Assembly: GCA_949318235.1 (NCBI GenBank)
Contig: OX439127.1
Location: forward strand, 4,964,436 to 5,028,435
DNA length: 64,000 nt
Direction: 5' to 3'
Source: Ecdyonurus torrentis
Lineage: Eukaryota; Arthropoda; Insecta; Ephemeroptera; Heptageniidae
In this document: positions 51,123 to 64,000 of the stretch, one piece after another
How the letters are laid out: the number at the start of each line of letters is the position of its first letter
Position numbering within the stretch: the first letter of the stretch is position 1
Program-made: the position numbers and the translations under genes
Notes under the pieces: model-generated
The model's database searches: none
Told to the model about the DNA's origin: nothing
The model's input: only the letters and a program-made list of their open reading frames with translations

Positions 51123-53118
51123 ACTATTGAGGTTTGATTATTACTGTATTATATTATATATTTCTTGTGTACAAAGCAGTATGTTAGCAAAAGTATTCCC
51201 ATAGTTGATGTTTTGTTGTGTCCAGGTCGTGACGTGCACTTGGGTTACGCCCAGGTAATCCAGAACCATTGTTTCAAGAAAGCGGCTTCACCTGCAACAG
51301 CTGAACTCAGTGAACAAAAAGCAGAAGTCTGATCAAAATACACTGAACAACGAGGCTCACAACAAGGCGGAGATTGAGAACAGGATAAAGCAGATGGGAC
51401 ATGAGAAGAATGAGACGGAAAAACGTTCTGACCAACTGCGGAGCATATCAGGTGAGTGGTCCAGTGCACCTGTCTTATCTAGAGTTGGATATGAGAAATA
51501 TAAGAGAAAAATACTAGAAAAAAATATTTATCTTACTATTAGCCTTTTTTTATTATTGTTGTTATATTATTTCTGTATTGGTCTTACCACACTGAAGAGA
51601 TATACACTTCATAGTTTGGTGACAAATCTTGCTAGCACACATGTAAAAAAATAACATATTGGAGAGCTTTTGGCACTAAACTACAAGAATGTGTGTGCCT
51701 TTGTCAGTCCTTACAGACTTTGAGAGAAACTATAAATGATCTGTAAGGAGTGACATGGTAAGACCAGTGTATGGTTTTCTAATCTAGCATTTTATTGCAA
51801 ATTTATTTTACCTGACTGCAATGCCCTATTTTCCTTACTTTTGCTTGTGGTTTATAATTGATATAGTGTGAGCGTGCTAGTTGTGATCAATCAATGATGT
51901 ATGTACGTTGTTGTTCAGGTCTGGTGACGCTGCTCTGGAGGAGAACCAACGTCTGCGCAGAGAGCTGGAGAACAACGTGAAGACGAACAAGGAGAAAGTG
52001 ATGGAGCTGCAGCGAGAGCTGGAGAGCGTGGTAGAACACCTGGGTGTCGCCACAGTGGATAAACATGAGGAGGCCAAGAGGAAAAGAAGCAGGAGATTGT
52101 GGAGAACTTCAAGAGACTGCCATGGTGAGTAAAACTCAATAAACATTGCAATTTTTTTTTTTTTTCCAAATTAGAGCTGATAGAGCTTTGGCACTTCATT
52201 TAAGTTTTATGCTAAACTATACTCTGTCTCATTTCTAACCAGATGATTAGGCCACACTCCCCCATGTCAAGAACCATTGCCACATTTCTAATCATACCAA
52301 TGTCCCTTACATGTCTTCCAACTCTTGTCTGATTTTTTAGAAACTTGTTAAATGTCCCTCTCTAAGAGGAAAAACTGCGATATGTTTGGTGGCTATTTGA
52401 ACTATTATGATAAGGCTGACTAAAGGTCAGAAACGATATAATGTATGACGTAAACAGAAATAAACACTCAGGATTCTTGCGCTCAGGTACAAGAGCTCAA
52501 ACCTTATGAAGCAGTAATAGCAGTTTTGGCTGCCAATCACGGCGCTAGAGTGTAAAAGCTTGAATCATGCTTGTCTAAAAATTTATACAAGAAGTCGGAA
52601 GACATGTATTACCTGTGTATTGTGAGATTTCATTTACAATACAGGTTGGCTGAGGTAGACAACAGAACTCTAGCGTTGTTGCTATTTTACATACCTGCTG
52701 GTCTTGTAAATGAGGTGTAGCAAAGGTAAATTGCAATCATCGCTTGAACTAGGTGAGTGGCTTGATTTATGAGACAGTAAAGATAAAAACTTTTCAAACT
52801 TGATTACAGTATTTTGTATTCTCTTCAGTTGTAGTTTTCATCTTTACTGATGAATAGAAAATGTTTCAATTTTTGGCCTGTTGCGTACTTTAATAATGGT
52901 AGAAAACTGTTTCAGTTTGACTGCATGGTAGCATGTGTCAGCCCATACACAAGCACTGCAACATGTGCTCAACAAGGCAAGTTCATGGAGGCCATCGTGA
53001 TGGACACAGAAAGCACAGCACATCAGTGTATTCAGTTTTTCAAGGAACACATGTTGGAGCTTGACACCTTCCTTTACCTCTTGACTACATCCAGGCTAAG
53101 TCACTCATGGAGAGACAG

Positions 53119-53460
53119 GTATACAATACTAATTAATAAAGCTAATTAATATTGTCACTGTTGTGTTAGTCTTAACCTCAGGATCATTTTAAATTGCGAC
53201 AACACATAGCTAGCTTCAGTAGATCACTAAATACATAGAAATTAGTTTCCTAATTAACTTAATAATAAGTAATAAGTTAATATGGTAGATATATTAGAAC
53301 CTCGATATAGTGAAATTGAATTTTAGCAAAATAATTTTGTTGAAATTTACTTGTAAAAGCAAAAGGCATACCAGTTATTTATAACAACAATTTGTAATAA
53401 GAAATAAGCCAAAAATAAATAAATAAATTAAAAAAAGTTAGAATATCTAAACTTTTAATG
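53119..53460. other. AT-rich sequence after the last SMC1 remnant
   Basis: No next SMC1 exon is detected; the gene fragment stops at the donor GTATAC (53119). Confidence 0.5.
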
Positions 53461-53586
53461 TACAGCCCTGAACAAAAGTATGAGAACGATTTGTATAGGC
53501 AACCAGCAACCACACAATGCTAACTTTATGAGAAAACGCAGCGGCCTACGCTGCCCCGTTCTTAAACTTTTGGCCAGAGTTTTTTA
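53461..53586. mobile_element. Short Tc1-like MITE
   Basis: Inverted ends CTGAACAAAAGTATGAGAAC and, reversed, CTGGCCAAAAGTTTAAGAAC enclose about 70 bp with a small inner palindrome (GCAGCGGCCTACGCTGC). The CCAAAAGT-type terminus and neighbouring TA dinucleotides resemble Tc1 family ends. Confidence 0.6.
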
Positions 53587-53589
53587 TCG

Positions 53590-54660
53590 ATCACGCAGGA
53601 TGTTTAGGATGTATCAGAGAAATAGACTATTTCGCAAAATTTGAAGTTTTGAACGTCATATCGCAGCAACGAAAAGATTGAAAAATATATAACACCTATC
53701 ATCTAAAAGCCTGTTTGGCATTGCATGAGCATAGTTTCAGATTTTTCATGTTATTAATAAGTTGGCAAAAAATTAATTAGTAACTGAGAGTGCCTTTTCA
53801 TTTCGGAATTTTCAGAGGAATGCCAACTTAAGCTTACATATCTATGTTATCCATAATGCAATAAATTTCAAACTTATTTCTTATTGTGTATAAACATCTC
53901 TAGTTCACGCTACAATACTGAAAAAAATTGCAAAAATTTGCACATGGCAAAAATTAGCAAAAACTAAATCTCAGTGTATCTCCAGATTAAATGGTGTGAT
54001 CCAATTGAAACTTAAACTGCAAACGTATTCTAGTATTATTCTAGTATTCATTTAACAATGCTTTTTAAAAAAATTGTGATTTTTGATTTTACGGAGTTTT
54101 ACAAATTTTTGTGTCTAATGAAGCTTGAAGTAGGCAACCCGCTTAATTTCAAATTTAATAAAAATTAAATTTCTTGTTAACTAAAACAAAATAATTAAGT
54201 TTTATACAAGTGCTGTTAAAAGAACACTAGAATACTTTTGCAGTTTAAGTTTTAATTGAATCATCAGTAAATCTGGAGATACATTGAGTTTTAGTTTTTT
54301 GCGGATTTTTAGCAAGTGCAAATTTAACCAATTTTTTTTTCAATATTGTAGCGTGTAGTATAGATGTTTATACACAATACAAAATAAGTTGGAAATTTTT
54401 TGCATTATGGATAACGTAGATACGTCAGCTTAAGTTGGCCATCCTCTAAACATTCCGAGATAAAAAGGCACTCAGTTACTAATTAATTTTTGGCGAGCTT
54501 ATTAATAACATAAAAAATCTGAAACTACGCTCATACATTGCCAACTAAACAGTCTTTTAGATGATAGTCTTTAAATATTTTTCGATGTTTTCGTTGCTTC
54601 GATTTGACGTTCAAAACTTCAAATTTTGCGAAATAACCCATTTCTCTGATACGTCCTTGC
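53590..54660. mobile_element. ~1.07 kb foldback element between the two gene relics
   Basis: 53590-54040 returns inverted at 54225-54660. Paired landmarks are ATCAGAGAAATAGACTATTT with AAATAACCCATTTCTCTGAT, and TTTCAGATTTTTCATGTTAT with ATAACATAAAAAATCTGAAA. Arms are about 85-90% identical by eye. No ORF is present. Confidence 0.82.
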
Positions 54661-54759
54661 AACCTGCGCGTTCGATTTACCAAATTTCGTTGTAAATGTA
54701 ATGTCTCCTATATATTATACATGTGTTAGCAGCAAATTTTCATTAACTAATAAAGAAAC

Positions 54760-55033
54760 AACTGTTTTGAAGCTGACTTCCGTTGCTACTTACTACTACG
54801 TTGCTATTACCACAACCACTTGAGTATTCTGACGGAGTTCATTCTTCAGATCATCTACATGTGCTTGTTGTTGTACATGGTGCTGCTCATGTTCATCAAG
54901 TGGATCAACTATGGTCCCACCAACGACGGCCGTACTGCGCTCCCTTCATTCTCATGCACCTTCCTTAACATGGTGCTCTTCAAGTCCAGCAAGAGTCCTT
55001 GACGTATGTGACGTTTACATGTTTGCAGGCCAG
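54760..55033 (+). pseudogene. ATP6V0A: V-ATPase Vo subunit a exon remnant
   Basis: One exon-like block reads YLLLRCYYHNHLSILTEFI, then a hydrophobic stretch, LLMFIKWINYGP, then APSL-like ALPSFSCTFLNMVLF. After a frameshift and stop near 55000 it continues as CDVYMFAGQ up to the donor GTAAGA (55034). This order (LLN..Y/F.PL.I, FIPEIIF-like, FxKW, APS.L..F.NMFLF, YxGQ) is that of the C-terminal membrane part of the V-ATPase proton-channel subunit a. Earlier and later exons were not found. The usual YDA after KW is replaced by YGP. A decayed gene fragment is most likely. Confidence 0.8.
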
Positions 55034-55203
55034 GTAAGAATTTCTTACTTTTTGTATCTCTGCTTCAAGCAGCTAGTTAATTAGCTGATGAAAATCATAT
55101 TGATTTCTCTTTATCATAGAAAAAAGTAGGTATAGCCTTTGAAGTTCGTTGCTAGGTGAAGATCTTTTTCTGGCACTGTTAACACAAATAAGTGCATACC
55201 TAA

Positions 55204-55270
55204 CAGGGGCGGATCCAGGGGGGGGCGGTGGGGGCGACCGCCACCCCCCAAACGGCCCACGTGGGTGGAA
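55204..55270 (+). mobile_element. One end of a hAT-like element
   Basis: CAGGGGCGGATCCAGGGGGG shares its first nine bases with the 527 bp element at 49433. Inverted GC-rich sequence follows (GGCGGTGGGGGCGACCGCC; GGCCCACGTGGG). A matching right end with an 8 bp duplication was not found, so the element may be truncated. Confidence 0.6.
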
Positions 55271-56911
55271 AAAATGAGCCAAAATTGAAAAAATTTTAGT
55301 CCATATTTCAGGACTAAGTTGCCTCAGGCGCAACTTTTTGTGGATAAAAAGCGTTTGAATCCTGAGTATAACAGAAAATAATAGTTCTACCATCACCTTA
55401 AGTTGTCATATGATCAGGGCAGTATCAGAGATATATAACGTAAACATCCATGAAATAATACTTTTGTGCAAAATTTATAATTTTTTTCTCAAAACATTTA
55501 AATATAAGTTATGTTTTACATTTATTATAATATTAATAGTTTTAAAAGTGCAAAACAACTTTAAGTAAATTGATAACAAAAAACAATTAAAACATTTTTT
55601 GTAATCAAATAACATTAATTAATATGTCAAAGAGAGTAGAAAATAGAAAATATTTCAGAAATCATTCTCTCTAACTTTTACTCCTTTTTTTGTTTTGCTT
55701 ATAAAAAAAATAAAAATAAAGAAAGAAAGAAACAAACAAAAGAAAAATCTATCAATATTTTTTTTTTACAATTTAAGAATATTTTTATGAAGATACTATT
55801 TTTTTTATTTTTTTCCAAAAAAGGGGCGTGGCCGCATAAAATTTTGATCAATAAACTTATTTATTAATATTTATTTATTAAAATATGTAAAGTATCTAGT
55901 ATTCTATATTTAAATATTTGTAATCTCACAAGTCAAGGCAATAATAAATATAATTTTGTGATCATTTTTTTTGGTATGTTTAAAAACAATAAACAAAATC
56001 AATATTAAAAAAGGTATCGTTGAGTAAAACTTTAACTTTCCTATAATATAACTTGCTTTATAATTCGTCTTGTAAACCTGGATTTCAAGACATTAACGTT
56101 GTATACTTTACAGTTTTTAACCCCAGTATGTGATGTTACACAAGTGACAATAACTTGATATAAAGAACTAATAATAAATTATAGGTACATATAATTAAAT
56201 TATATTTATTTTATATATATTTCATGTTTTTGCACTTTGTTTTTTACACTAGAAATATAGAAATAGGGTCGGTTGTTGGAGAAGTTAAAGCTATGTGAAA
56301 TGCAAGTAAAGCAACTTCTCTAATTTAAATAGTTAAATGGTATAAGTTTCAACTCAAATGAATTTAATTAAACTTCAGTCTATGCAAATATCAAAATTAA
56401 TTAATTTTGTGCTCTTTGTATATGATGTCTATTCACATTGCTCTATAATTTCTAAGGCAGTAAAAAGACCTCTTCTCTGTATTTAGTTCAAGAAATTTAC
56501 CTGTCTCAATGTACCCGTTGGCCTAATTTACCCAAATGCCTCATTTTATAAACCACTGTAACATTTAAACACAATTAACAGTTTAAAACAATAATTAATT
56601 ATAATTTCAAATATGAACTGCCTTTTTCTTTTTTTTTTTTGTTACTATTTTTCTAATCAATAAATCATGTATGCAATATATTTTTATGCTTGAAACGTTA
56701 TGTTTGTGTTTCCACACACTCTACTTTGATATTTAGTCAAATGTTTAAAGGAAAAGCATTTAAAACTTATTAGCAGGATCTAATAATAATAAATAATAAT
56801 TAACTAAGGGTACACGCAGAAATAATAAAAGTACTCATTTTTTAGCTTAGTATAAAAAATAATCCAAACAAAATATAAATTACGTCTTCCATAAAATCAC
56901 AAGAATTTACA
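55271..56911. other. AT-rich DNA, no gene seen
   Basis: An AAAAGGGGCGTGGCC near 55819 also occurs inside the 527 bp hAT-like element and may be a related fragment. Otherwise nothing is recognised. Confidence 0.45.
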
Positions 56912-57993
56912 ATGTACCGACAGGAATTGAATAACCTGCAATACATTATCCTTATGGAAATATGAAAAAACCGGCAACATAGCTATTTCTAAGAAAAATA
57001 AAAGTCCCTCCTCTACTTCTCCTCATCTCTTTTAGGTAAAATATCTCACCAGACTTGATGCATGCTGTATGTGTTATATTTTGTTGACAATTTTGTTCTT
57101 TCTATCTGAATATAATTCAAAAAATAAAATATTTGAAAAGTTATATAAATAAAATATTACGATAAAAAAATATACACAATGAAGTAATTTTAAACAATAG
57201 TTGGTGAATCAAATGAACTAATAAATCTCTGGATATTAAAATTATTTTGAATTAAATGTAATAATGCAAATGAAATATTTCATAGTCTTTATGTAGTGTT
57301 ATAAATTGTATACCTAAATTGCGATGTGTTGTTGCAGCTAATGCAGAACACACTCGCTACTAGAAGTAGAATGCTGTTCAAGTTATTATCATTACGTCGC
57401 GAGAAGAATTTGTAACTCGTATTCATGGTATATTTTTTTAGGTTGCAATTTTAGAAGATAAGATACACTTGCACTTTCTTAAAAAAAAATATATATATAT
57501 ATATACCATCGATTTTAGTGATTATTTTGTGATATAAATATATATATATGTCAAAATTATTTTTAAACACGTAAAACTAAAGTTTAAATTATATTACTTT
57601 ACTAATTATAAGACAATTATAAATAAAATTCAGTTATATCAGAAATCATAATATTATAATGCTTCACGTGTCTTTTTATTTCCCTAATAACCACAATATT
57701 TATATTATATCAAAATATATAATATTATAATAAAATTTATCATTTTATTACATAAATATGTTGCAAACATTGTAACATCAGTCAATATGTATTTATTATA
57801 AAGATAAAGTTTTTGGTTGTTTACTAAACGTGGTGAGCGTTGACTTGGTCAAGAAATAAGACAGGATGTGTTTGATATTACAGATAACAGGTATGAGGGG
57901 AACAGAGCGCTGAAATAACAGACAGTAGAACGGGCATACAGTGTTGCTTTTCGTTCTATTGTTGTGCAGGTTATTCAATTCCTGTCGGTACAT
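56912..57993. mobile_element. 1.08 kb element with perfect 29 bp terminal inverted repeats
   Basis: 56912-56940 (ATGTACCGACAGGAATTG and 11 more bases) is repeated exactly inverted at 57965-57993. The interior is AT-rich with no convincing transposase frame. No target duplication is visible (left flank TTACA, right flank CCTAG). Perfect ends at this distance suggest a non-autonomous DNA transposon or a pair of recently copied inverted ends. Confidence 0.7.
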
Positions 57994-60793
<2,800 letters not shown>

Positions 60794-61192
60794 TTAATTG
60801 GTGTCCTCATTACCAACGCTGTTAAATGTAATTCGAGGACAATTGTTTTCACAAAATCCTGTTGGCATGCTTTGTGTAGAACACACTAAACACTGTATTA
60901 TTTTCAAACACTCATCTTTTGAAAATACACAGTCGTCTAGGAGAGTAAATTTTGCAAACTCTTCTGTACTGAGACTTCGGAGTCTAAGGTACGGTAAGAA
61001 CTGCGCAAGAAGGTCTCGTGTTGTCTCATTATAGCTGACGTTGTGTCGTGCCCATCGATAGCACGCTTTTACAAGAGACAATTCACTGTTCACCTTCAGA
61101 ATATTTTGTGCAAGGACCAACTGCACGAAATTCGTGCTACTTGTAATCCAGCTTGGTTCATTGATCAGCTCCTCTGTGTTCTCTCGTATCAT
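60794..61192 (-). CDS. BTB-BACK protein, BACK-domain exon (partial gene)
   Basis: The exon reads 132 residues to a TAA (60794-60796). It is preceded on its own strand by a good acceptor (TTCTACAG, 61193-61200), so the leading ATG is probably internal. The sequence is a BACK region: IRENTEEL, then LAQNILKVNSELSLVKACYRWARHN, then FLPYLRLRSLSTEEFA. The closest remembered pattern is the BTBD1/2/3/6 group, where BTB and BACK recruit cullin-3 ligases and a PHR domain may follow. A PHR domain is not visible here. If the TAA is used, the protein is short; a donor at GTTG/GTAATG near the end could instead continue it. BTB exons should lie to the right, beyond or within 61.2-64 kb, but none was recognised. 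Confidence 0.78.
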   Translation of the reverse strand: MIRENTEELINEPSWITSSTNFVQLVLAQNILKVNSELSLVKACYRWARHNVSYNETTRDLLAQFLPYLRLRSLSTEEFAKFTLLDDCVFSKDECLKIIQCLVCSTQSMPTGFCENNCPRITFNSVGNEDTN

Positions 61193-61200
61193 CTGTAGAA

Positions 61201-62656
61201 AAACGATTTTACTTTAAGGGTGTGCCAAAATGATATAAAGCCTATACCAATAACATTGTAGCTTTGTTCCATCAGAACTTGAGAACTAATTACTCGCTAT
61301 TATTGGAATTTACACCAAATGTGTTACAAAAAAATACGTGAGGGACGACTAAAAAAATATAATTTATTTTGCAAATATTTGAGAAATATATTTTTATTAG
61401 AAGAACGCCTGAAAAGTAGGCAACCAGAAATAAAAAACCAACAAAAAGGTGTTTCCTCCTTTCCTCGCCAGTTCCTATCGCACGTGCAGTGAAAACCGTC
61501 GTCGACTCAGTATTATATTTTCTTGCAGAATATTGTATGTTTGATTTTGTCACATTTTTTTCTGTGATTAACAAATTTAAACTTTCAATCTCTCTCGCGT
61601 CGTGTGCTGGTTTTGCTATATGAATGTGTAAAGCTGAAGTCAGTTATTACTGTTTTTTGTTGAAAAAATAACTAAATAAATCTTATACTTGTAAAATCAT
61701 TCCTGTTGAATGAAACACAGAAAATTTTTACCTAAACTGCTTACTGCATTTATGTCGTAATAAATAATAATACAGTATATTATATTATAGCTATTCATTT
61801 ATTCTATGAATTCAGTGAAAACTGCTGCACTTTAATTTTTGACTAGATATTTTTCTTTCTTCCTACTTTACTTGTACTTTTTTCCTTTTTGAATAAGTGA
61901 CGTATTTAAACTATAAATTATTAAAAAACTACGTTTGCGCATACGTCATTTTGTTTTGCATTTATGTCAGCATATAAAAGAATAATAGAATATATTTAAT
62001 ATTTTTATATAATAAGTTTTACTTTGCCATTTTGATTCATATAATTTAAGTTTTCTCTCTTTTTCTATTGCATAGCGCTTTTTGTGTCGGGCGCGCGTGC
62101 TTTTTATACTGTACATATTTTGAAATTATTGAAAACTGATAAACATTTTTTGACAACTTTTTTTTTTGTATTCTTGAACTTTTTCTTCTTGAATTAAATT
62201 AGGAAAGTATAACTTATCTCATAGAAAAATAAATGTTTGCCATTAAAGCAATAATTAAAAATCCCATAACCTTCAAATTAAAATCTATCTTACGCACTTG
62301 CTTTACTATAATATGTATTCTGAATTCAGTTATAAACACTGAAACAGTTCATTTGCCTGCAGCCACTGTTGCTACAGATAATAATGCTACTCGATTTTTT
62401 TAGATTGAGTTATTGAAAGAGAGAGAGAGAGAGAGAGATGTATGCTCCATTTACTATTTTATTTTTATACATTCCTTTTCCCTTAATTTTCGTTCTCTTT
62501 TATTTTACGTATAAAACACTGAAAGTTAAAATTATATTTTATATTTTCCGTATATGACATTAATGGTATACCTAATATAATGTTTCTATTAATAGCAATA
62601 TAATAACTTTCAAAATCTTTATCAATTTTTATGTTTAATTTTATTTATAAAATTAC

Positions 62657-62700
<44 letters not shown>

Positions 62701-64000
62701 AGGATTGAAGAAGTCGACAAAAAGACGTTACTGCGTGTAACATTTTTTCTGCGATAGGTGGGTGAAGGGTGGTAATGTTTCTTTATATTATGCTCCGTTC
62801 ATTTCCAGGATATAGTAACATTCATAATGAATGGAACTTTGATTTGAAAAACTTTGTTTCTTACATAAAAAATTATAATATTAGGGAAAAAATAAGATCT
62901 TCATAGCTCAGTCTTCCGTATTAAATATGATATCTCTCTTTTTACTTTTTTTAAACAATATGTGTAAAAAGAATCTTTTTAATTTCTTGTCAATAAAAAA
63001 CAGATATAAATGGCCTTTAGAATCACATATTTATATAGTAAACCAAGAGGACGCATACTAAACGCAAGAGAAAGAGAAATAGAGAGAGAAAAAAAAATCA
63101 TATACAAATTTTTTACAGTTGGAAATGTTATCATATCCTCTGAAGGCATGAATGTAGCATTTTATGTATTAAGTAATTTACACAATCCGTGTTTTATTTA
63201 ACAAGGAAAAAAAGTTTAAAAAATTATCATGTAAATAATAATACTTAATAATAAATTAAAAATAATGAATGTTTATCTCTCTCGCAAAGCATAAAAAATG
63301 AGGAATCAAATTTCTTGTCAAGTATCGTGTATACATATCAGTTATTATCACTGAATCAGAAATATATATTTATATATAATGTAGCAGGTGCGTGTGCATT
63401 GAGAGCAGAGAGAGGGATAAATATTTAAAATAATTATATAAATCACAGAACAAAATCAAACATACAAGAAAATAATACTGAGACAGCAGGCTCTAGCTCC
63501 ATGTGCGACTGGAAGTGGTGACGGAAGGGGAAGAATTTTTTTTCGACCCTCTAGCTGTCACTTTGATTAGCAAAACAATCACTCGGACAACCAACATGAC
63601 TAAATAATAATTAAAATATGCTAATTTTTTTTCTTTGGGTAGATACGATTACGCTGGTAACAATGATGTAAAAATAAATTTAATAAAGTTGGTGCATGGA
63701 CGACTGTTAGCCAAACGAAACGCCATAAGGTACTATAGGAAGACCAGTAATGCCATCCATTGATTTAGCTAGGCGGATATCATTTATGTACTGTACATCG
63801 TTAAAAAAGTATATATAAAAAAATGATACTAAAATTAATACTCAAAGTAACACGTTGATAGCATTGCGGAAAACTAAACTATCGATAGTCTTCACAAGCC
63901 TTACAAATAGAACATCTGCGTTCTCCATCTCTGCTGAAATTAAAGTATCTCTCACCAGCGCAACATTAAGAATGCTGCAAATTTGAGAGAGGTGGAAAGT
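61201..64000. other. AT-rich DNA, probable intron or 5' flank of the BTB-BACK gene
   Basis: Only GA or CT microsatellites (62416-62438, 62659-62695) stand out. Slightly GC-richer patches at 61440-61510 and 63480-63590 hold no frame that I can assign. Confidence 0.45.

Larger units (their letters stand above)
50106..53118 (+). pseudogene. SMC1: SMC1 (cohesin ATPase) gene fragment, decayed, introns retained
   Basis: Five exon remnants read in order like the middle of SMC1, from the first coiled coil into the hinge: 50106-50289 (LFHNECKIEE), 50562-50760 (LIKAKEKVTQHHKKLETAKK), 51226-51451 (GRDVHLGYAQV; QKSDQNTLNNEAHNKAEIEN), 51919-52124 (VMELQRELESVVEHLG) and about 52916-53118 (GKFMEAIVMDTE; QCIQFFKEH). 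SMC1 forms the cohesin ring with SMC3. Decay is clear. There are frameshifts in at least four exons (near 50215, 51295, 52075 and 52975) and a double stop TAGTAA at 50665-50670. Both ATPase ends are absent. Donors and acceptors are mostly still recognisable, so this is a genomic duplicate and not a retrocopy. By recall it covers roughly residues 270-570 of a ~1,230-residue protein. Confidence 0.85.

Noticed and set aside
50106..53118. Myosin or paramyosin coiled-coil gene
   Set aside because: Heptad-rich text suggested it at first, but the exon order and the GKFMEAIVMDTE...QCIQFFKEH hinge segment match SMC1.
57796..57993. 65-codon minus-strand ORF starting in the TIR
   Set aside because: No family similarity; the ATG lies in the terminal repeat and the frame soon becomes low-information.
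61290..61574. 94-codon minus-strand ORF upstream of the BTB-BACK exon
   Set aside because: No BTB pattern, hydrophobic AT-rich translation and no acceptor linking it.

Overview
This is an AT-rich animal nuclear window. Its genes have short exons with GT/AG introns. Most of the DNA is microsatellite, palindromic or inverted-repeat elements, and segmental duplication. A SIX-class homeobox gene makes it metazoan; a SIX4/5-like gene, tRNA-derived SINEs and hAT-like and Tc1/mariner-like MITEs fit an invertebrate, but I cannot name the phylum. There is no sign of prokaryotic or organellar sequence.

Layout. 1-7.0 kb: microsatellites, foldback (inverted-repeat) elements and one copy of a 0.7 kb repeat. 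7.27-11.42 kb (+): a four-exon SIX-domain homeobox gene of 318 codons, with introns carrying a 200 bp GT repeat, a SINE, a hairpin MITE, TA repeats and a fossil duplicate of exon 4. 11.4-17.2 kb: 3' flank, the second copy of the 0.7 kb repeat, a MITE and a 280 bp ATTC repeat. 17.2-45.5 kb: two head-to-tail units of about 14 kb (17.19-30.90 and 30.90-45.54), free of genes. Each has an A module (doubled in unit 2), an array of divergent ~400 bp monomers in mixed orientation, and a foldback plus microsatellite tail. Comparing the units gives natural 'empty sites' for several mobile elements. 45.5-50.1 kb: dispersed repeats and a 527 bp hAT-like element with an 8 bp target-site duplication. 50.1-55.0 kb (+): remains of two housekeeping genes, five decayed exons of the cohesin subunit SMC1 and then one exon of the V-ATPase membrane subunit a. 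55-60.8 kb: TIR elements, TA repeats and plain AT-rich DNA. 60.79-61.19 kb (-): one exon with the BACK region of a BTB-BACK protein whose BTB exons are not seen here.

Only the SIX gene looks complete and functional. The BTB-BACK exon is probably the 3' part of a live gene reading from the right. SMC1 and V-ATPase are intron-containing relics with frameshifts and stops, so they arose from DNA-level duplication and not retrocopying. The genes show no functional link. The most notable biology is the SIX homeodomain, which lacks the otherwise near-invariant recognition-helix Asn51 and has Tyr at position 50. The most notable genome structure is the 28 kb tandem duplication. All identities come from reading the translations against remembered family patterns; no database search was made.
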